A DNA stretch of 64,000 bases from Rivularia sp034931125 (GTDB lineage: Bacteria > Cyanobacteriota > Cyanobacteriia > Cyanobacteriales > Nostocaceae): the NCBI RefSeq assembly GCF_034931125.1, contig NZ_JAYGHM010000018.1, positions 50,715 through 114,714 of the forward strand, written 5' to 3'. The notes under the pieces are model-generated. The model worked only from the letters and a program-made list of their open reading frames with translations. It was not told the DNA's origin and made no database searches. Below, piece after piece: positions 46,270 through 54,814 of this stretch (within the stretch, counting starts at the first letter, position 1; every line of letters begins with the position of its first letter). A program made the position numbers and the translations under genes.

Positions 46270-46377
46270 CGGCGAATAAAATTCGCTACTACACAGGCGA
46301 AGTCCACCTCCGTGGACTTTACAGAATAACCCGCGCAGGCGGGTTTTGCCTGTGTAGCCGCGATTTATAATCGCCAG
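46270..46377. repeat. Face-to-face pair of REP-like double hairpins
   Basis: One unit (46270-46320: GGCGAATAAAATTCGC, CTACACAGGCG, AAGTCCACCTCCGTGGACTT) is followed by one in reverse (46328-46377: AACCCGCGCAGGCGGGTT, GCCTGTGTAGC, GCGATTTATAATCGCC). They match the units around the transposase at 25349, about 21 kb away, and again show paired stem changes. The pair lies between convergent genes. The rest of 46109-46526 holds nothing else. Confidence 0.8.
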
Positions 46378-46526
46378 AGGTAAATCAAATATTACTTACT
46401 ATTTGAAATTCATGTCTACGTATTTTCTCATATTTCAATTCGGATTGCTATATGTATTAAAGTTACAATTAAAACCTATATTTTGTTAGAAATTACTGCA
46501 TTACAAGATAGAATGTAACGAGAATT

Positions 46527-47759
46527 TCAATCTTTAATGTCTATAACTTTGACCTTGGCTGTACCTTTACCTAAATATATTAATAATTCTTCTCCTATTT
46601 CTAATTCCGAAGCATTACGAGCAATACTTTTATTTTCTTTTCTTACTACTGCATAGCCGCGTTGCAAAACTGCCCTAGGGTTTAAAGTTATTAATTTTTG
46701 TCGTAATACTTCCAATCGCTGCTTTGATTCTAGTGAATTTGAGTTCATAGCTTGCAAGAGTTTTTCCCGCTTCCAAGTCAAAGCCTGTATTTCCTGTTCT
46801 ACTTGCTTATCCAATCGCGATCGTCGTAATCTATTCCTCAGTGTTTCTACTTGATTTTGAGCGGTTTCGATAGAGTAATTAACTACTTCCGATAAAGCCG
46901 CAGCGCGATCGCAATGTTGACTATATAAATCATTTAATGATGGTACTACTATTTCCGCTGCTGCTGTGGGAGTATGTACGCTTTGGTCTGCGACTAAATC
47001 GGCTAAAGATTCATCCCGTTGATGTCCGATACCTGTAATTATGGGAATCGAACAATCGGCGATCGCTCTTACTACCCGCTCATCATTAAAACACGCTAAC
47101 TCTTCAACAGCACCACCTCCCCGCGCTAAAATCAATACTTCCGCACGTCCATCATGCTCGACTCTTTGAATTGCTTTGACTATAGAATTGGGTGCTTGTT
47201 CTCCCTGTACCGTTGCAGGTGAAAATAAAATATGTAAGCCGGGATACCGAGATTTCAGTGTTTTTTGGATATCACCCCAAGCAGCAGCAGTCGGTGAAGT
47301 GACAACGGCGATCGTTTGTGGATGTTCGGGAAGCGGTTGTTTTCGTTCGTCATCAAATAAGCCTTCAGCCATCAAACGGGTTTTTAATTGTTTGTAGCGC
47401 AAAGCCTGTAAACCTTCTCCCGCAGGTATAGCTTGCCACACAGTAAGTTGATATTCTCCCCGTGCCGGATACAGTCGAATGCTGCCTAAAACGATTAATT
47501 GCTCGCCAACAACGGGCATTTGAGCTAGTTTCGGGATTTGCCCCTTCCAGGTGACGCATTTAATCGCAGCATCACCATCGGTATCTTGTAAGGTAAAAAA
47601 TAATCCCGCACGATGGTTGTTAGCGCTAGAAACTTCGCCAGTTACCCAAACTTGTCGTAATGTTGGATCTTCTTCCAACAACAATTGGATGTAGTTGGTT
47701 AAACCAGCGATTGATAGCGCGGAATCGGGGATTAGAGAGTTTTTTGGTTCGGAATTCAT
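46527..47759 (-). CDS. xseA: Exodeoxyribonuclease VII large subunit
   Basis: 410 residues. The N-terminal OB domain (VWVTGEVSSANNHRAGLFFT) is followed by the catalytic domain with IAVVTSPTAAAWGDIQKTL, ILARGGGAVEELACFNDERV, and ITGIGHQRDESLADLVADQS, HTPTAAAE. A coiled-coil region (about 275-355) binds small subunits. It degrades single-stranded DNA. xseB does not follow on the minus strand as it often does. Confidence 0.94.
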   Translation of the reverse strand: MNSEPKNSLIPDSALSIAGLTNYIQLLLEEDPTLRQVWVTGEVSSANNHRAGLFFTLQDTDGDAAIKCVTWKGQIPKLAQMPVVGEQLIVLGSIRLYPARGEYQLTVWQAIPAGEGLQALRYKQLKTRLMAEGLFDDERKQPLPEHPQTIAVVTSPTAAAWGDIQKTLKSRYPGLHILFSPATVQGEQAPNSIVKAIQRVEHDGRAEVLILARGGGAVEELACFNDERVVRAIADCSIPIITGIGHQRDESLADLVADQSVHTPTAAAEIVVPSLNDLYSQHCDRAAALSEVVNYSIETAQNQVETLRNRLRRSRLDKQVEQEIQALTWKREKLLQAMNSNSLESKQRLEVLRQKLITLNPRAVLQRGYAVVRKENKSIARNASELEIGEELLIYLGKGTAKVKVIDIKD

Positions 47760-47893
47760 GTTCTATTAATATTGTTAGAGCTAAAATACGGTATTACTTA
47801 AAAATTCGTATAAATGTATTTTATAAGCTTTACAACACCTGAAGACTCTAGTTTAATGTAGTTTATAACATTTTAAATAAAATAGGAATTCAG

Positions 47894-49483
47894 ATGGATT
47901 GTAAAATATATTTTCCCACAATTCACCTATTTGCCTATTCTCGCAATCCAAAGTTTTCTGACTCACAAGAAGATGCTGTAAATATAAATTATGATTGGCT
48001 TTGGAAACAGTGTAACTATATTATAAAAACTAAATTAGCATACGATTTTAGCTTAAATTTTTTCTTGCGGAATGAAAATGCAAAAGTACCAGCGGAAAAC
48101 TTAATTAATCAAGAAATAATAAGTGAAAATAAACAAGATTCTATTCATATTACGAAAGATATAAAATATAAATTTGATGATTATTTTCCTCTTTATATTA
48201 AAGCAATAAATAATATACAAACGGAAGTTTATTCTCGAAGTATTTATGATAGCTATGCCTTATGCTTAAAATTTTATCCAACGAATCAACTAAAAAATAA
48301 AAAGTTTTATTTTGAAGAGTTTGAACAGCAAAATTTACAATTTAATCCAGATAACTGTTTAGTTTTACCCCAAGAAGACAATAAGTATTTTTTAGGGCAA
48401 ACAATATTAATTACAGCTAAATTAACTTACAAACAAAGAAATCAATCTTTAGAGTGGCTAAAAAGTAATATTGCTGATAAATACTTAGAAGCTTTATTCT
48501 CTGGAGATAGGAATTTTAGAAAGCCTGTCTTTAACAGAGCCGGTAAATTATTTGGGAGGCCAATTTTTGAATATGGAATTTATAGACAATTAGATAATTA
48601 TATTCATGTTTTAGTTTGGCTAATCGATAATACAGACGAGAAAAATATTATTGAAAAAATTCACAAAAATTTATTAGGACTATTTTTCTTTAGAGCTAAA
48701 GTTATTAATGCATATCAAGAAACTCGTCTATATTCAAAACAAGTAAAAATTAGAAATTTTAAAATAGAAAAAAGATTAGAAGGGATGGCTGTAGATTTAT
48801 CATATAAGTCAAAATTAAGCGATTGGAATTTAACAGAAATATATCACGATCTAATCGAATTGACTCAAATTTCGGTAAAATATGCAACTATAGTAAGAGA
48901 CATAGATGAACATCAAAATACTATATCTAATAATACGCGAAACTATATTGATAAAATACGAGAGATAAAAAGTATTTTCCCTCGCGAAAGTATTGGATTC
49001 TTAATATTTTTTGGAGAAAGTACTTGTCGTGCTTTTAAAGATCAAATAGCAACAGATTCTAGTTCTTATCAACATATTCTAGAAAATATAGATGATTTAA
49101 TAAATGCAACGGAAGGCTTGTTAAGAATTGAATTACATGAAATTGAAAAGCAACATGATACTCAAGAGAAAAAAACCGATCGCAATCAAAATGTATTAAT
49201 TTTTGCAGCAGCCAGTGGATTGGGCGCAGCAGAATTAGCTAGCTCTAATTTTAATTTAATAAAACAAGATAACTTTATTTATAATCAACCATTTATTAAT
49301 CACGAATTTATTAACAAAAATCCATATACTTCAGTAATTTTTTATAGTTTTTTGTTTAGCCTTTTAGTAGGAACTAGTATTTGGTTTATATGGACAATAC
49401 TAAAATTTATTCCCAGGATTTTATTCGTAGTAAAAGTTATGGTATTCAAAATCATAGATAATAGATACAGAGCTACAAAGTAA
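47894..49483 (+). CDS. Unrecognised 529-residue protein with C-terminal membrane segments
   Basis: I do not recognise a family. The first 400 residues are soluble-looking, rich in Asn, Ile, Lys and aromatic residues, with a possible helical or coiled stretch (about 320-425). A hydrophobic stretch follows (VLIFAAASGLGAAELA, about 433-450), then a clear membrane segment (SVIFYSFLFSLLVGTSIWFI, about 483-505) and a basic C-terminal tail. There is no signal peptide, so the large part is probably cytoplasmic. The gene is more AT-rich than its neighbours xseA and rph, which hints at recent transfer. It stands alone. Confidence 0.6.
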   Translation: MDCKIYFPTIHLFAYSRNPKFSDSQEDAVNINYDWLWKQCNYIIKTKLAYDFSLNFFLRNENAKVPAENLINQEIISENKQDSIHITKDIKYKFDDYFPLYIKAINNIQTEVYSRSIYDSYALCLKFYPTNQLKNKKFYFEEFEQQNLQFNPDNCLVLPQEDNKYFLGQTILITAKLTYKQRNQSLEWLKSNIADKYLEALFSGDRNFRKPVFNRAGKLFGRPIFEYGIYRQLDNYIHVLVWLIDNTDEKNIIEKIHKNLLGLFFFRAKVINAYQETRLYSKQVKIRNFKIEKRLEGMAVDLSYKSKLSDWNLTEIYHDLIELTQISVKYATIVRDIDEHQNTISNNTRNYIDKIREIKSIFPRESIGFLIFFGESTCRAFKDQIATDSSSYQHILENIDDLINATEGLLRIELHEIEKQHDTQEKKTDRNQNVLIFAAASGLGAAELASSNFNLIKQDNFIYNQPFINHEFINKNPYTSVIFYSFLFSLLVGTSIWFIWTILKFIPRILFVVKVMVFKIIDNRYRATK

Positions 49484-49569
49484 AACGGCTTCAGAGGAAA
49501 ATAAAAAAGCAAAAATTTTCACTCCTAACTGTTCGCTGGTAACATTATGGGAAAATTGAGGCAATCGTA

Positions 49570-50307
49570 ATGGTGTGGCAGCGTCCCGATGGTAGAAAGG
49601 CTGATGAACTTCGTTCAGTTATTTTTGTAAAAGATTTTACACGTTATGCTGCTGGTTCGGTTTTGGCAAAGTGCGGTGAAACTCAGGTTCTTTGCACTGT
49701 CAGCGTTAGTGAACGAGTACCGAAATTTCTCGTAGATAGTGGTAAAGGTTGGTTAACTGCTGAGTATCGAATGTTGCCCGGATCAACCCAACAACGATAC
49801 GAACGAGAAACTATCAAGTTATCTGGAAGAACCCAAGAAATTCAGCGGTTGATCGGACGTAGTTTGCGAGCAGCGTTAGATTTCGAGGCATTGGGAGAAC
49901 GTACTTTAACAGTAGATGCAGACGTACTGCAAGCCGATGCTGGTACCCGGACAACAGCAATTACCGGGGGATTTGTGGCACTCGCGATCGCCATTTCCAA
50001 GTTGATGAACGAAGGTGTTCTAGAGCGATCGCCTTTAATCGGACAAATTGCGGCAGTTTCGGTAGGCTTATTAGAAGCAGAAGCATTTTTAGATTTAAAC
50101 TATCCCGAAGACTTAGCTGCAACAGTCGATTTCAACGTCGTGATGAATCAAAATCTCGGAATCATCGAAGTTCAAGGAACCGCAGAAGCAGGTAGCTTCA
50201 CCCGTACTCAATTAAATAATTTATTGGATTGTGCCGAAAAAGGCATCGACCAATTATTAACCGCACAACGAGCAGCCATTCCGCAATGGGGGGAATTATG
50301 GGGATAG
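49570..50307 (+). CDS. rph: Ribonuclease PH
   Basis: Phosphorolytic 3'-5' exoribonuclease (245 residues) that trims tRNA precursors. Motifs: WQRPDGRKADELRSV, GETQVLCTVSVSERVP, AEYRMLPGSTQQRYERET, GRSLRAALDFEALGERTL, DADVLQADAGTRTTAITGGF and LDLNYPEDLAATVDFNVVM. The last residues (PQWGELWG) are written in GGGG-rich sequence continuous with the purine-rich repeat after the stop, so the C-terminal tip was probably replaced by repeat DNA. Confidence 0.95.
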   Translation: MVWQRPDGRKADELRSVIFVKDFTRYAAGSVLAKCGETQVLCTVSVSERVPKFLVDSGKGWLTAEYRMLPGSTQQRYERETIKLSGRTQEIQRLIGRSLRAALDFEALGERTLTVDADVLQADAGTRTTAITGGFVALAIAISKLMNEGVLERSPLIGQIAAVSVGLLEAEAFLDLNYPEDLAATVDFNVVMNQNLGIIEVQGTAEAGSFTRTQLNNLLDCAEKGIDQLLTAQRAAIPQWGELWG

Positions 50308-50415
50308 GGAGATGGGGGGACAAGGGGACAAGGGGACAAAATTCATAACTTCTAACTCCTAACCTTTGACCTTTAACCTTTAACCTTTGACCTATTCCCA
50401 TCCCCATTCTTAAAA
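50308..50415. repeat. Purine-rich tract and CCTTTAA-type heptamers
   Basis: GGGAGATGGGGGGACAAGGGGACAAGGGGAC is followed by CTAACTCCTAACC and TTTGACCTTTAACC-type 7-base units, then CCCATCCCC. Same class as 9693-9839 and 39108-39235. Confidence 0.8.
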
Positions 50416-50490
50416 GTTTCACAAGGTAAAAGCAAAATTCCGATATCGGCGGTATGGTTATCCCAGAAGTGAGCTAGGTTGTGAAGGCTG

Positions 50491-51213
50491 ATGAATCAAA
50501 AAGTTGAAGTATTGCCGGATAAGAATGCGCTGGTTGAACGGGCGCTTTCTTTAATCTTGTCTAAAGTCGATGATGCTATTCAACAGCGCGGACGTTTCAC
50601 TATTGCGTTGTCTGGTGGTAGCACTCCTAAGCCGCTATATGAAGCATTGGGTAAACAACAATTGCCTTGGGATAAAATTCATGTACTATGGGGCGATGAG
50701 CGCTATGTTGCAGCAAATCACGCTGATAGCAATCAATTAATGGCGCGTAATGCATGGTTGGATAAAGTTGATATTCCCCCAGCAAATATTCACGCGATGC
50801 CGACTGATGTAGCCGAACCAGCACAAGCGGCTCAACTGTACGAACAAGATTTACAGAAGTTGTTTAATTCTGCTCCAGGAGAGTTTCCGGCAATTGATGT
50901 GATTTTGCTGGGAATGGGCGATGATGCTCATACTGCATCTTTGTTTCCTAACACCGAAGCATTGAAAGTTACCGATCGGCTCGTTACAGTAGGCAATAAA
51001 GATAGTTCTGTACGTCTTACTTTTACTTATCCTTTTATTAATGCGGCTGAGTGTGTCATATTTTTGGTTGCTGGTGAAAATAAAAGACCGGCTTTAGCTG
51101 AGGTTTTCGCACCAAATGCATCGTCCACTACTTACCCTTCTCGTCTAATTCAACCTCAAAAACAACTTTGGTGGCTTTTAGATGAGGCTGCTGGTGCGGA
51201 AATCAAAGTTTAA
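50491..51213 (+). CDS. pgl: 6-phosphogluconolactonase
   Basis: Hydrolyses 6-phosphogluconolactone in the oxidative pentose phosphate pathway, the main source of NADPH in the dark and in heterocysts. 240 residues with FTIALSGGSTPKPLYEALG, VLWGDERYVAANHADSNQ, DVILLGMGDDAHTASLFP, VRLTFTYPFINAAECVIFLV. zwf and opcA are not in the window. The upstream gap is STRR filler. Confidence 0.93.
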   Translation: MNQKVEVLPDKNALVERALSLILSKVDDAIQQRGRFTIALSGGSTPKPLYEALGKQQLPWDKIHVLWGDERYVAANHADSNQLMARNAWLDKVDIPPANIHAMPTDVAEPAQAAQLYEQDLQKLFNSAPGEFPAIDVILLGMGDDAHTASLFPNTEALKVTDRLVTVGNKDSSVRLTFTYPFINAAECVIFLVAGENKRPALAEVFAPNASSTTYPSRLIQPQKQLWWLLDEAAGAEIKV

Positions 51214-51309
51214 CGGCGAAATTGTAAGTAATTGTTAAAATCAAAAGCGACAATGCTCGTCTGCTTGCCAGCACTATTTTACGATGAACTTGAGAAAAGG
51301 TTTAATTCC

Positions 51310-52191
51310 ATGATTGTTTGCCCGAACTGCAATCATCCCAATCCAGATGGCGCTGTCCAATGCGAAGCTTGCTACACCCCCCTACCGGCAACTACTAGCT
51401 GTCCGGGCTGTGGGGCGACCGTGCAGGCAGATGCGGCTTTTTGCGGACAGTGTGGTTACAATTTACGCTCCGCTCCTTCCGGAGTAGAGCCAACCGTTGC
51501 TCCAATAGAAGTACCGCCTTTAGATGACCCGCCAACTGCTAACTTGAATCCTATGGAAGCTTCTTCTTTACCACCAACAGCAGTAGCTGCTCCCCAAGGA
51601 TTTGAACCACCAGCGACTGAAGGTAGTCCCCCACCTACAATGCCATCTGGACATGAAAGTGGAGAACAAGAAATACCAACTCCACCTCCAGCAGTTACAC
51701 CACCTCCAGTTAATGTTGTTGAAGCTGCACCTGCGCCCGTAGAGGAAGAAGAATCCGCTTCTTTTTTCCCAGATTTACTTGAAGAACCGGAGCCGGAACC
51801 CGAACCGGAACCCGCACCTGCACCCGTAGCAAGTTCTTCTCCTTCTAGGACTCAATTACAGCAGGTTAGCGCTCGTTTGGTTCACGCCAAAACTGATACA
51901 CCAATAGAACTACCGCAAAATCTTTCTGTAATTCATATTGGTAAAGCAAACGACCGAGTTCCGCCGGATATTGATGTTTCTGGATTAGAAAACTCGGAAG
52001 TTGTTTCGCGGATTCATGCCGATATTCGAGTCGAGGGAGACGCTTACTATATAGAAGATGTCGGCAGTTCCAACGGTACTTACGTTAACGGAATGTCGCT
52101 GCTACCCGGTAATCGTCACCGTTTGCGACCTGGCGATCGCATCAGTATGGGTAAAGGAGATTTGGTAAGTTTCTTGTTCCAAATTTCTTAA
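51310..52191 (+). CDS. Zinc-ribbon and FHA-domain protein
   Basis: 293 residues. Two N-terminal zinc ribbons (MIVCPNCNHPNPDGAVQCEA then CPGCGATVQADAAFCGQCG, about 1-55) are followed by a Pro/Glu-rich disordered linker with EPEPEPEPAPAP-like repeats (about 60-195). The FHA domain at the end (about 205-293) has VSRIHADIRVEGDAYYIEDV and GSSNGTYVNGMSLLPGNRHR, which would bind phosphothreonine made by Ser/Thr kinases. ATG 51310 places the ribbon at the very N terminus and is preferred to the start at 51232. It is 96 bases downstream of pgl. Confidence 0.88.
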   Translation: MIVCPNCNHPNPDGAVQCEACYTPLPATTSCPGCGATVQADAAFCGQCGYNLRSAPSGVEPTVAPIEVPPLDDPPTANLNPMEASSLPPTAVAAPQGFEPPATEGSPPPTMPSGHESGEQEIPTPPPAVTPPPVNVVEAAPAPVEEEESASFFPDLLEEPEPEPEPEPAPAPVASSSPSRTQLQQVSARLVHAKTDTPIELPQNLSVIHIGKANDRVPPDIDVSGLENSEVVSRIHADIRVEGDAYYIEDVGSSNGTYVNGMSLLPGNRHRLRPGDRISMGKGDLVSFLFQIS

Positions 52192-52373
52192 CTTTAAAGT
52201 AGTATTTATAAGCTTATTTTATAGGCTGGATAGCTATTTTTACTCGTTTCCATCCCGTTGGGAATACCATTTCAAAGGCTCTGCCTCTTTTATTTAATTG
52301 AAGGTGGAGCCTTAACTTACAGCATTCTTTGGCTCTACCAAGAAACGAGGAATCCAAATTTTAAAATCCCAAA

Positions 52374-53051
52374 ATGCAGCTCTATCCTTTGTTCCCGCTT
52401 TTATACCCTATCCTCAAATCAAGTTTTCCTAAATGTCTGTGGAGTGGTAATCCAAATTCCAAAACTATTGCTCTCACTTTTGATGATGGTCCCCATCCGC
52501 AATACACACAGCAGCTACTACAAGTTTTAGACCGTTATCAAATTCAAGCAAGTTTTTTTTGGTTGGGTGCTTGCGTCGAACGTTTTCCCCACATAGCCCA
52601 ACAGGTATACTCTCGCGGACATTGGATCGGATTACACGGCTATTCTCATCACAATTTCCCTTTACTTTCTCCAACTCAACTCAAACAAAGTTTAGAAAAA
52701 ACCCAAGCTGCTATTCACACTGCTTGCAACCTAACACCGGAAAAAGTGCGCGATATCCGACCCCCAAATGGTTTATTTACACCTCAAACTTTACAGCTAT
52801 TTCATCAGTGGAATTACCGTCCGGTAATGTGGAGCGTCGTACCGGAAGATTGGGTACGTCCGGGAATACCCAAAGTTGTCAATAGAGTCATGGATAACTT
52901 AGAAAATGGCTCTTTAATAGTATTGCACGACGGCGTTTGTGGCGGACAGGACGTAGCCGAAATAGCACAAATTATCATCCCTAAATTATTAAATCAAGGA
53001 TATTCCTTTGTGACAATAGATACTTTATGGCAAAAAACAGTGGGCAGTTAG
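52374..53051 (+). CDS. Polysaccharide deacetylase (NodB domain)
   Basis: 225 residues, CE4 family, which removes acetyl groups from sugars such as peptidoglycan GlcNAc. Catalytic/metal motifs: TIALTFDDGPHPQYTQQLL (Asp pair), HGYSHHNFPLL (two metal His), RPPNGLFTPQ (motif 3), VMWSVVPEDW (motif 4), IVLHDGV (motif 5). The short N terminus is mildly hydrophobic and may be an anchor or leader. The neighbouring XRE gene converges with it. Confidence 0.88.
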   Translation: MQLYPLFPLLYPILKSSFPKCLWSGNPNSKTIALTFDDGPHPQYTQQLLQVLDRYQIQASFFWLGACVERFPHIAQQVYSRGHWIGLHGYSHHNFPLLSPTQLKQSLEKTQAAIHTACNLTPEKVRDIRPPNGLFTPQTLQLFHQWNYRPVMWSVVPEDWVRPGIPKVVNRVMDNLENGSLIVLHDGVCGGQDVAEIAQIIIPKLLNQGYSFVTIDTLWQKTVGS

Positions 53052-53069
53052 CAGTTTATTGATAATTGT

Positions 53070-53399
53070 TCATTGTTCATTGATAATTGCTTCTTTTGCT
53101 TCCTCTGCTTCGGTACCTAATAAATTATGTACTTCTTGCAAAGAACCAGGCTTTATTGATGCTTCTTCTGGGAAGTCGCTTTCGGATTCGAGCAAATCTT
53201 CTACTTTACAATTGAGAGCTTTACAGAACTTCACTATTCTTTGAATATGGTTTGTACCCGTTCTACCACTCTCCCAATTTTGGATGGTACTTTCCGTCAC
53301 CCCTACGAGACGAGACAACTCAAGCTGGGTTAAACCCGCTTTTTCACGTAGAAAAGCTATCTTTGGTTTTGGTTTCTGTTTCACAGCTAAAGAACTCAA
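53070..53399 (-). CDS. XRE-family transcriptional regulator
   Basis: 109 residues. The N-terminal helix-turn-helix reads FLREKAGLTQLELSRLVGVT then ESTIQNWESGRTGTNHIQRI, a standard Cro/C1-type fold. The acidic C-terminal tail is probably for dimerisation. It is transcribed away from the exported-protein cluster that begins at 53819; the shared intergenic region has two large dyads (53429-53489), good operator candidates. It may regulate itself and that cluster. Confidence 0.88.
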   Translation of the reverse strand: MSSLAVKQKPKPKIAFLREKAGLTQLELSRLVGVTESTIQNWESGRTGTNHIQRIVKFCKALNCKVEDLLESESDFPEEASIKPGSLQEVHNLLGTEAEEAKEAIINEQ

Positions 53400-53428
53400 T
53401 CACGTCTATAGCGGTACATCCTAACATC

Positions 53429-53494
53429 AAAAAAATTGAGCCGCCCAATTTTTTTAACCAAAGACTTGACACACCCAAGTTCTTTGGTTAATAT
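53429..53494 (+). promoter_or_regulatory. Consensus-like promoter overlapping two dyads
   Basis: TTGACA (53466-53471), a 17-base spacer, TAATAT (53489-53494): near-perfect sigma-70-type promoter reading toward 53819. AACCAAAGA (53456-53464) and TCTTTGGTT (53481-53489) form a perfect inverted repeat spanning the promoter. AAAAAAATTG/CAATTTTTTT (53429-53438/53446-53455) is a perfect 10-bp hairpin next to it. The untranslated leader to 53818 has a further 10-bp stem, AATCTTTAAA (53696-53705) with TTTAAAGATT (53743-53752). The dyads also lie just upstream of the XRE gene on the other strand. Confidence 0.65.
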
Positions 53495-53818
53495 ATTTAT
53501 GTGTAGAGGTTCAACTTTATATATTTAGTTGTTCGCAGTGCATTATAAAAAGCGTGAATTATCAGTAATGATAATTTGCCAGAAATGGTTGCCGATTAAA
53601 AGCACGAATATTTATTTTCAAAAGAAAAATTCGGGGAAATCCGGAATAAACAAATTCAATTCTGTATCCCCGTATATCCCACAAGAGAAAAATACAATCT
53701 TTAAAAAATCATCAAGGGTTCTTAATAAATACCTGTTGAAACTTTAAAGATTCATCCTCTGGGTAACAACACACAAGATACATCACAACACACAACACTA
53801 TTACACGAGGAAAATATA

Positions 53819-54202
53819 ATGTTTAACAAGTCTCTAGCTTTGGGTCTATTGGCTGCTGTGATGGTTGCACCTGGTGCGGCTTTCGCTGGTTCTCAATCGC
53901 AGAATAGTAACGTACATACGACTCAATCCGGTACCGCAATCGACGGTAGTGTAAACGCTCAGAGTGCTGAATCTCTCAACGTTCAACAGCAAATTCAGAA
54001 AACTCGCGATAGTATAGGTCGTGGTCGTAGTCACGGTTACGGTGGTCGTTATTGTCCTGGTAGCTACAATGGACAATCTCAAAACTCTTCCGTGGGAACC
54101 GCTCAAAGTGGTGCGGCTGTAGGTTATTCTGACAACGCTCAATCGAGCAGCACTGTCAACGACCAGAAACAAGTTGCAAGTAATAGCACTACTTGCCGGT
54201 AA
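53819..54202 (+). CDS. Small exported two-repeat protein, paralogue 1
   Basis: 127 residues with a clear signal peptide (MFNKSLALGLLAAVMVAPGA, cut near AFA). The mature part is two matching repeats of about 34 residues: QSQNSNVHTTQSGTAIDGSV... and QSQNSSVGTAQSGAAVGYSD..., both with S-x5-Q-x-G. They flank a basic, glycine-rich linker containing YCPGSYNG; a second Cys is the penultimate residue, so a disulfide is possible. Unknown family; the Q/S/N spacing recalls curlin repeats, by inference only. First gene after the promoter at 53466. Ribosome binding site ACGAGG. Confidence 0.85.
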   Translation: MFNKSLALGLLAAVMVAPGAAFAGSQSQNSNVHTTQSGTAIDGSVNAQSAESLNVQQQIQKTRDSIGRGRSHGYGGRYCPGSYNGQSQNSSVGTAQSGAAVGYSDNAQSSSTVNDQKQVASNSTTCR

Positions 54203-54315
54203 AAGCTAACAGTCAACAGTCAACAAATAGAACAGGGGCTTTGCATATATACATCAAAGCCATCTCAATTCAACAACACAACACACAACACAATTAATTA
54301 CACGAGGAAAATATC
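54203..54315 (+). repeat. Intergenic unit with hairpin and CA-rich leader
   Basis: GGCTTTG (54237-54243) pairs with CAAAGCC (54255-54261); then ACAACACAACACACAACAC and an ACACGAGGAAAAT ribosome binding site. The same order is found in 54697-54814, and the CA-rich leader also precedes 53819 and 55877. Confidence 0.75.
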
Positions 54316-54696
54316 ATGTTTAACAAATCTCTAGCTTTGGGTTTATTAGCGGCTGTAATGGTTGCACCTGGTGCGGCTTTGGCTGATTCTCAATCGCAGA
54401 ATAGCACTCAAAATACGACTCAAAACAGTACTGCGATCGATGGTAGCACCAGCGCTCAAAGCTCTGAATCTCTCAACGTTCAACAGCAAATTCAGAAAAC
54501 TCGCGATCGCGTTGGTGGTTATAGCGGTCGTTACGGTGGTCGTTATTGCGCTCCTAGCTACAACGGACAATCTCAAAATTCTTCTGTGGGAACCGATCAA
54601 AGCGGTGCGGCTGTAGCTGGTTCGGTTAACGGTCAATCGAGCAGCACTGTCAACGACCAAAAACAAGTTGCAAGTAATAGCCGTGTTTGTCGGTAA
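54316..54696 (+). CDS. Small exported two-repeat protein, paralogue 2
   Basis: 126 residues, very similar to paralogue 1: signal peptide identical to AALA, repeats QSQNSTQNTTQNSTAIDGST and QSQNSSVGTDQSGAAVAGSV, linker with YGGRYCAPSYNG, and an end with SRVCR. The linker lacks the GRGRSHG segment and reads DRVGGYSGRYGG instead. Starts are 497 bases apart between paralogues 1 and 2. Exported, probably to periplasm or surface. No enzyme motif. Confidence 0.85.
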   Translation: MFNKSLALGLLAAVMVAPGAALADSQSQNSTQNTTQNSTAIDGSTSAQSSESLNVQQQIQKTRDRVGGYSGRYGGRYCAPSYNGQSQNSSVGTDQSGAAVAGSVNGQSSSTVNDQKQVASNSRVCR

Positions 54697-54814
54697 CGGT
54701 TGTCAATTATCAATTAGCTGATAGAAAAAGTGGCTTTGATGTATCTATGCAAAGCCACCTCAATTCAAAAACACAACACACAACACACAACACTACTAAT
54801 TACAAGAGGAAATA
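54697..54814 (+). repeat. Second intergenic unit with hairpin and CA-rich leader
   Basis: GTGGCTTTG (54730-54738) pairs with CAAAGCCAC (54750-54758), a perfect 9-bp stem; then ACACAACACACAACACACAA and ACAAGAGGAAATA. Copy of 54203-54315. Confidence 0.75.

Noticed and set aside
53529..53747. 72-codon frame between the promoter and the first exported gene
   Set aside because: TTG start, weak ribosome binding site, very basic composition with no motif; it is more likely an untranslated leader, though not excluded.
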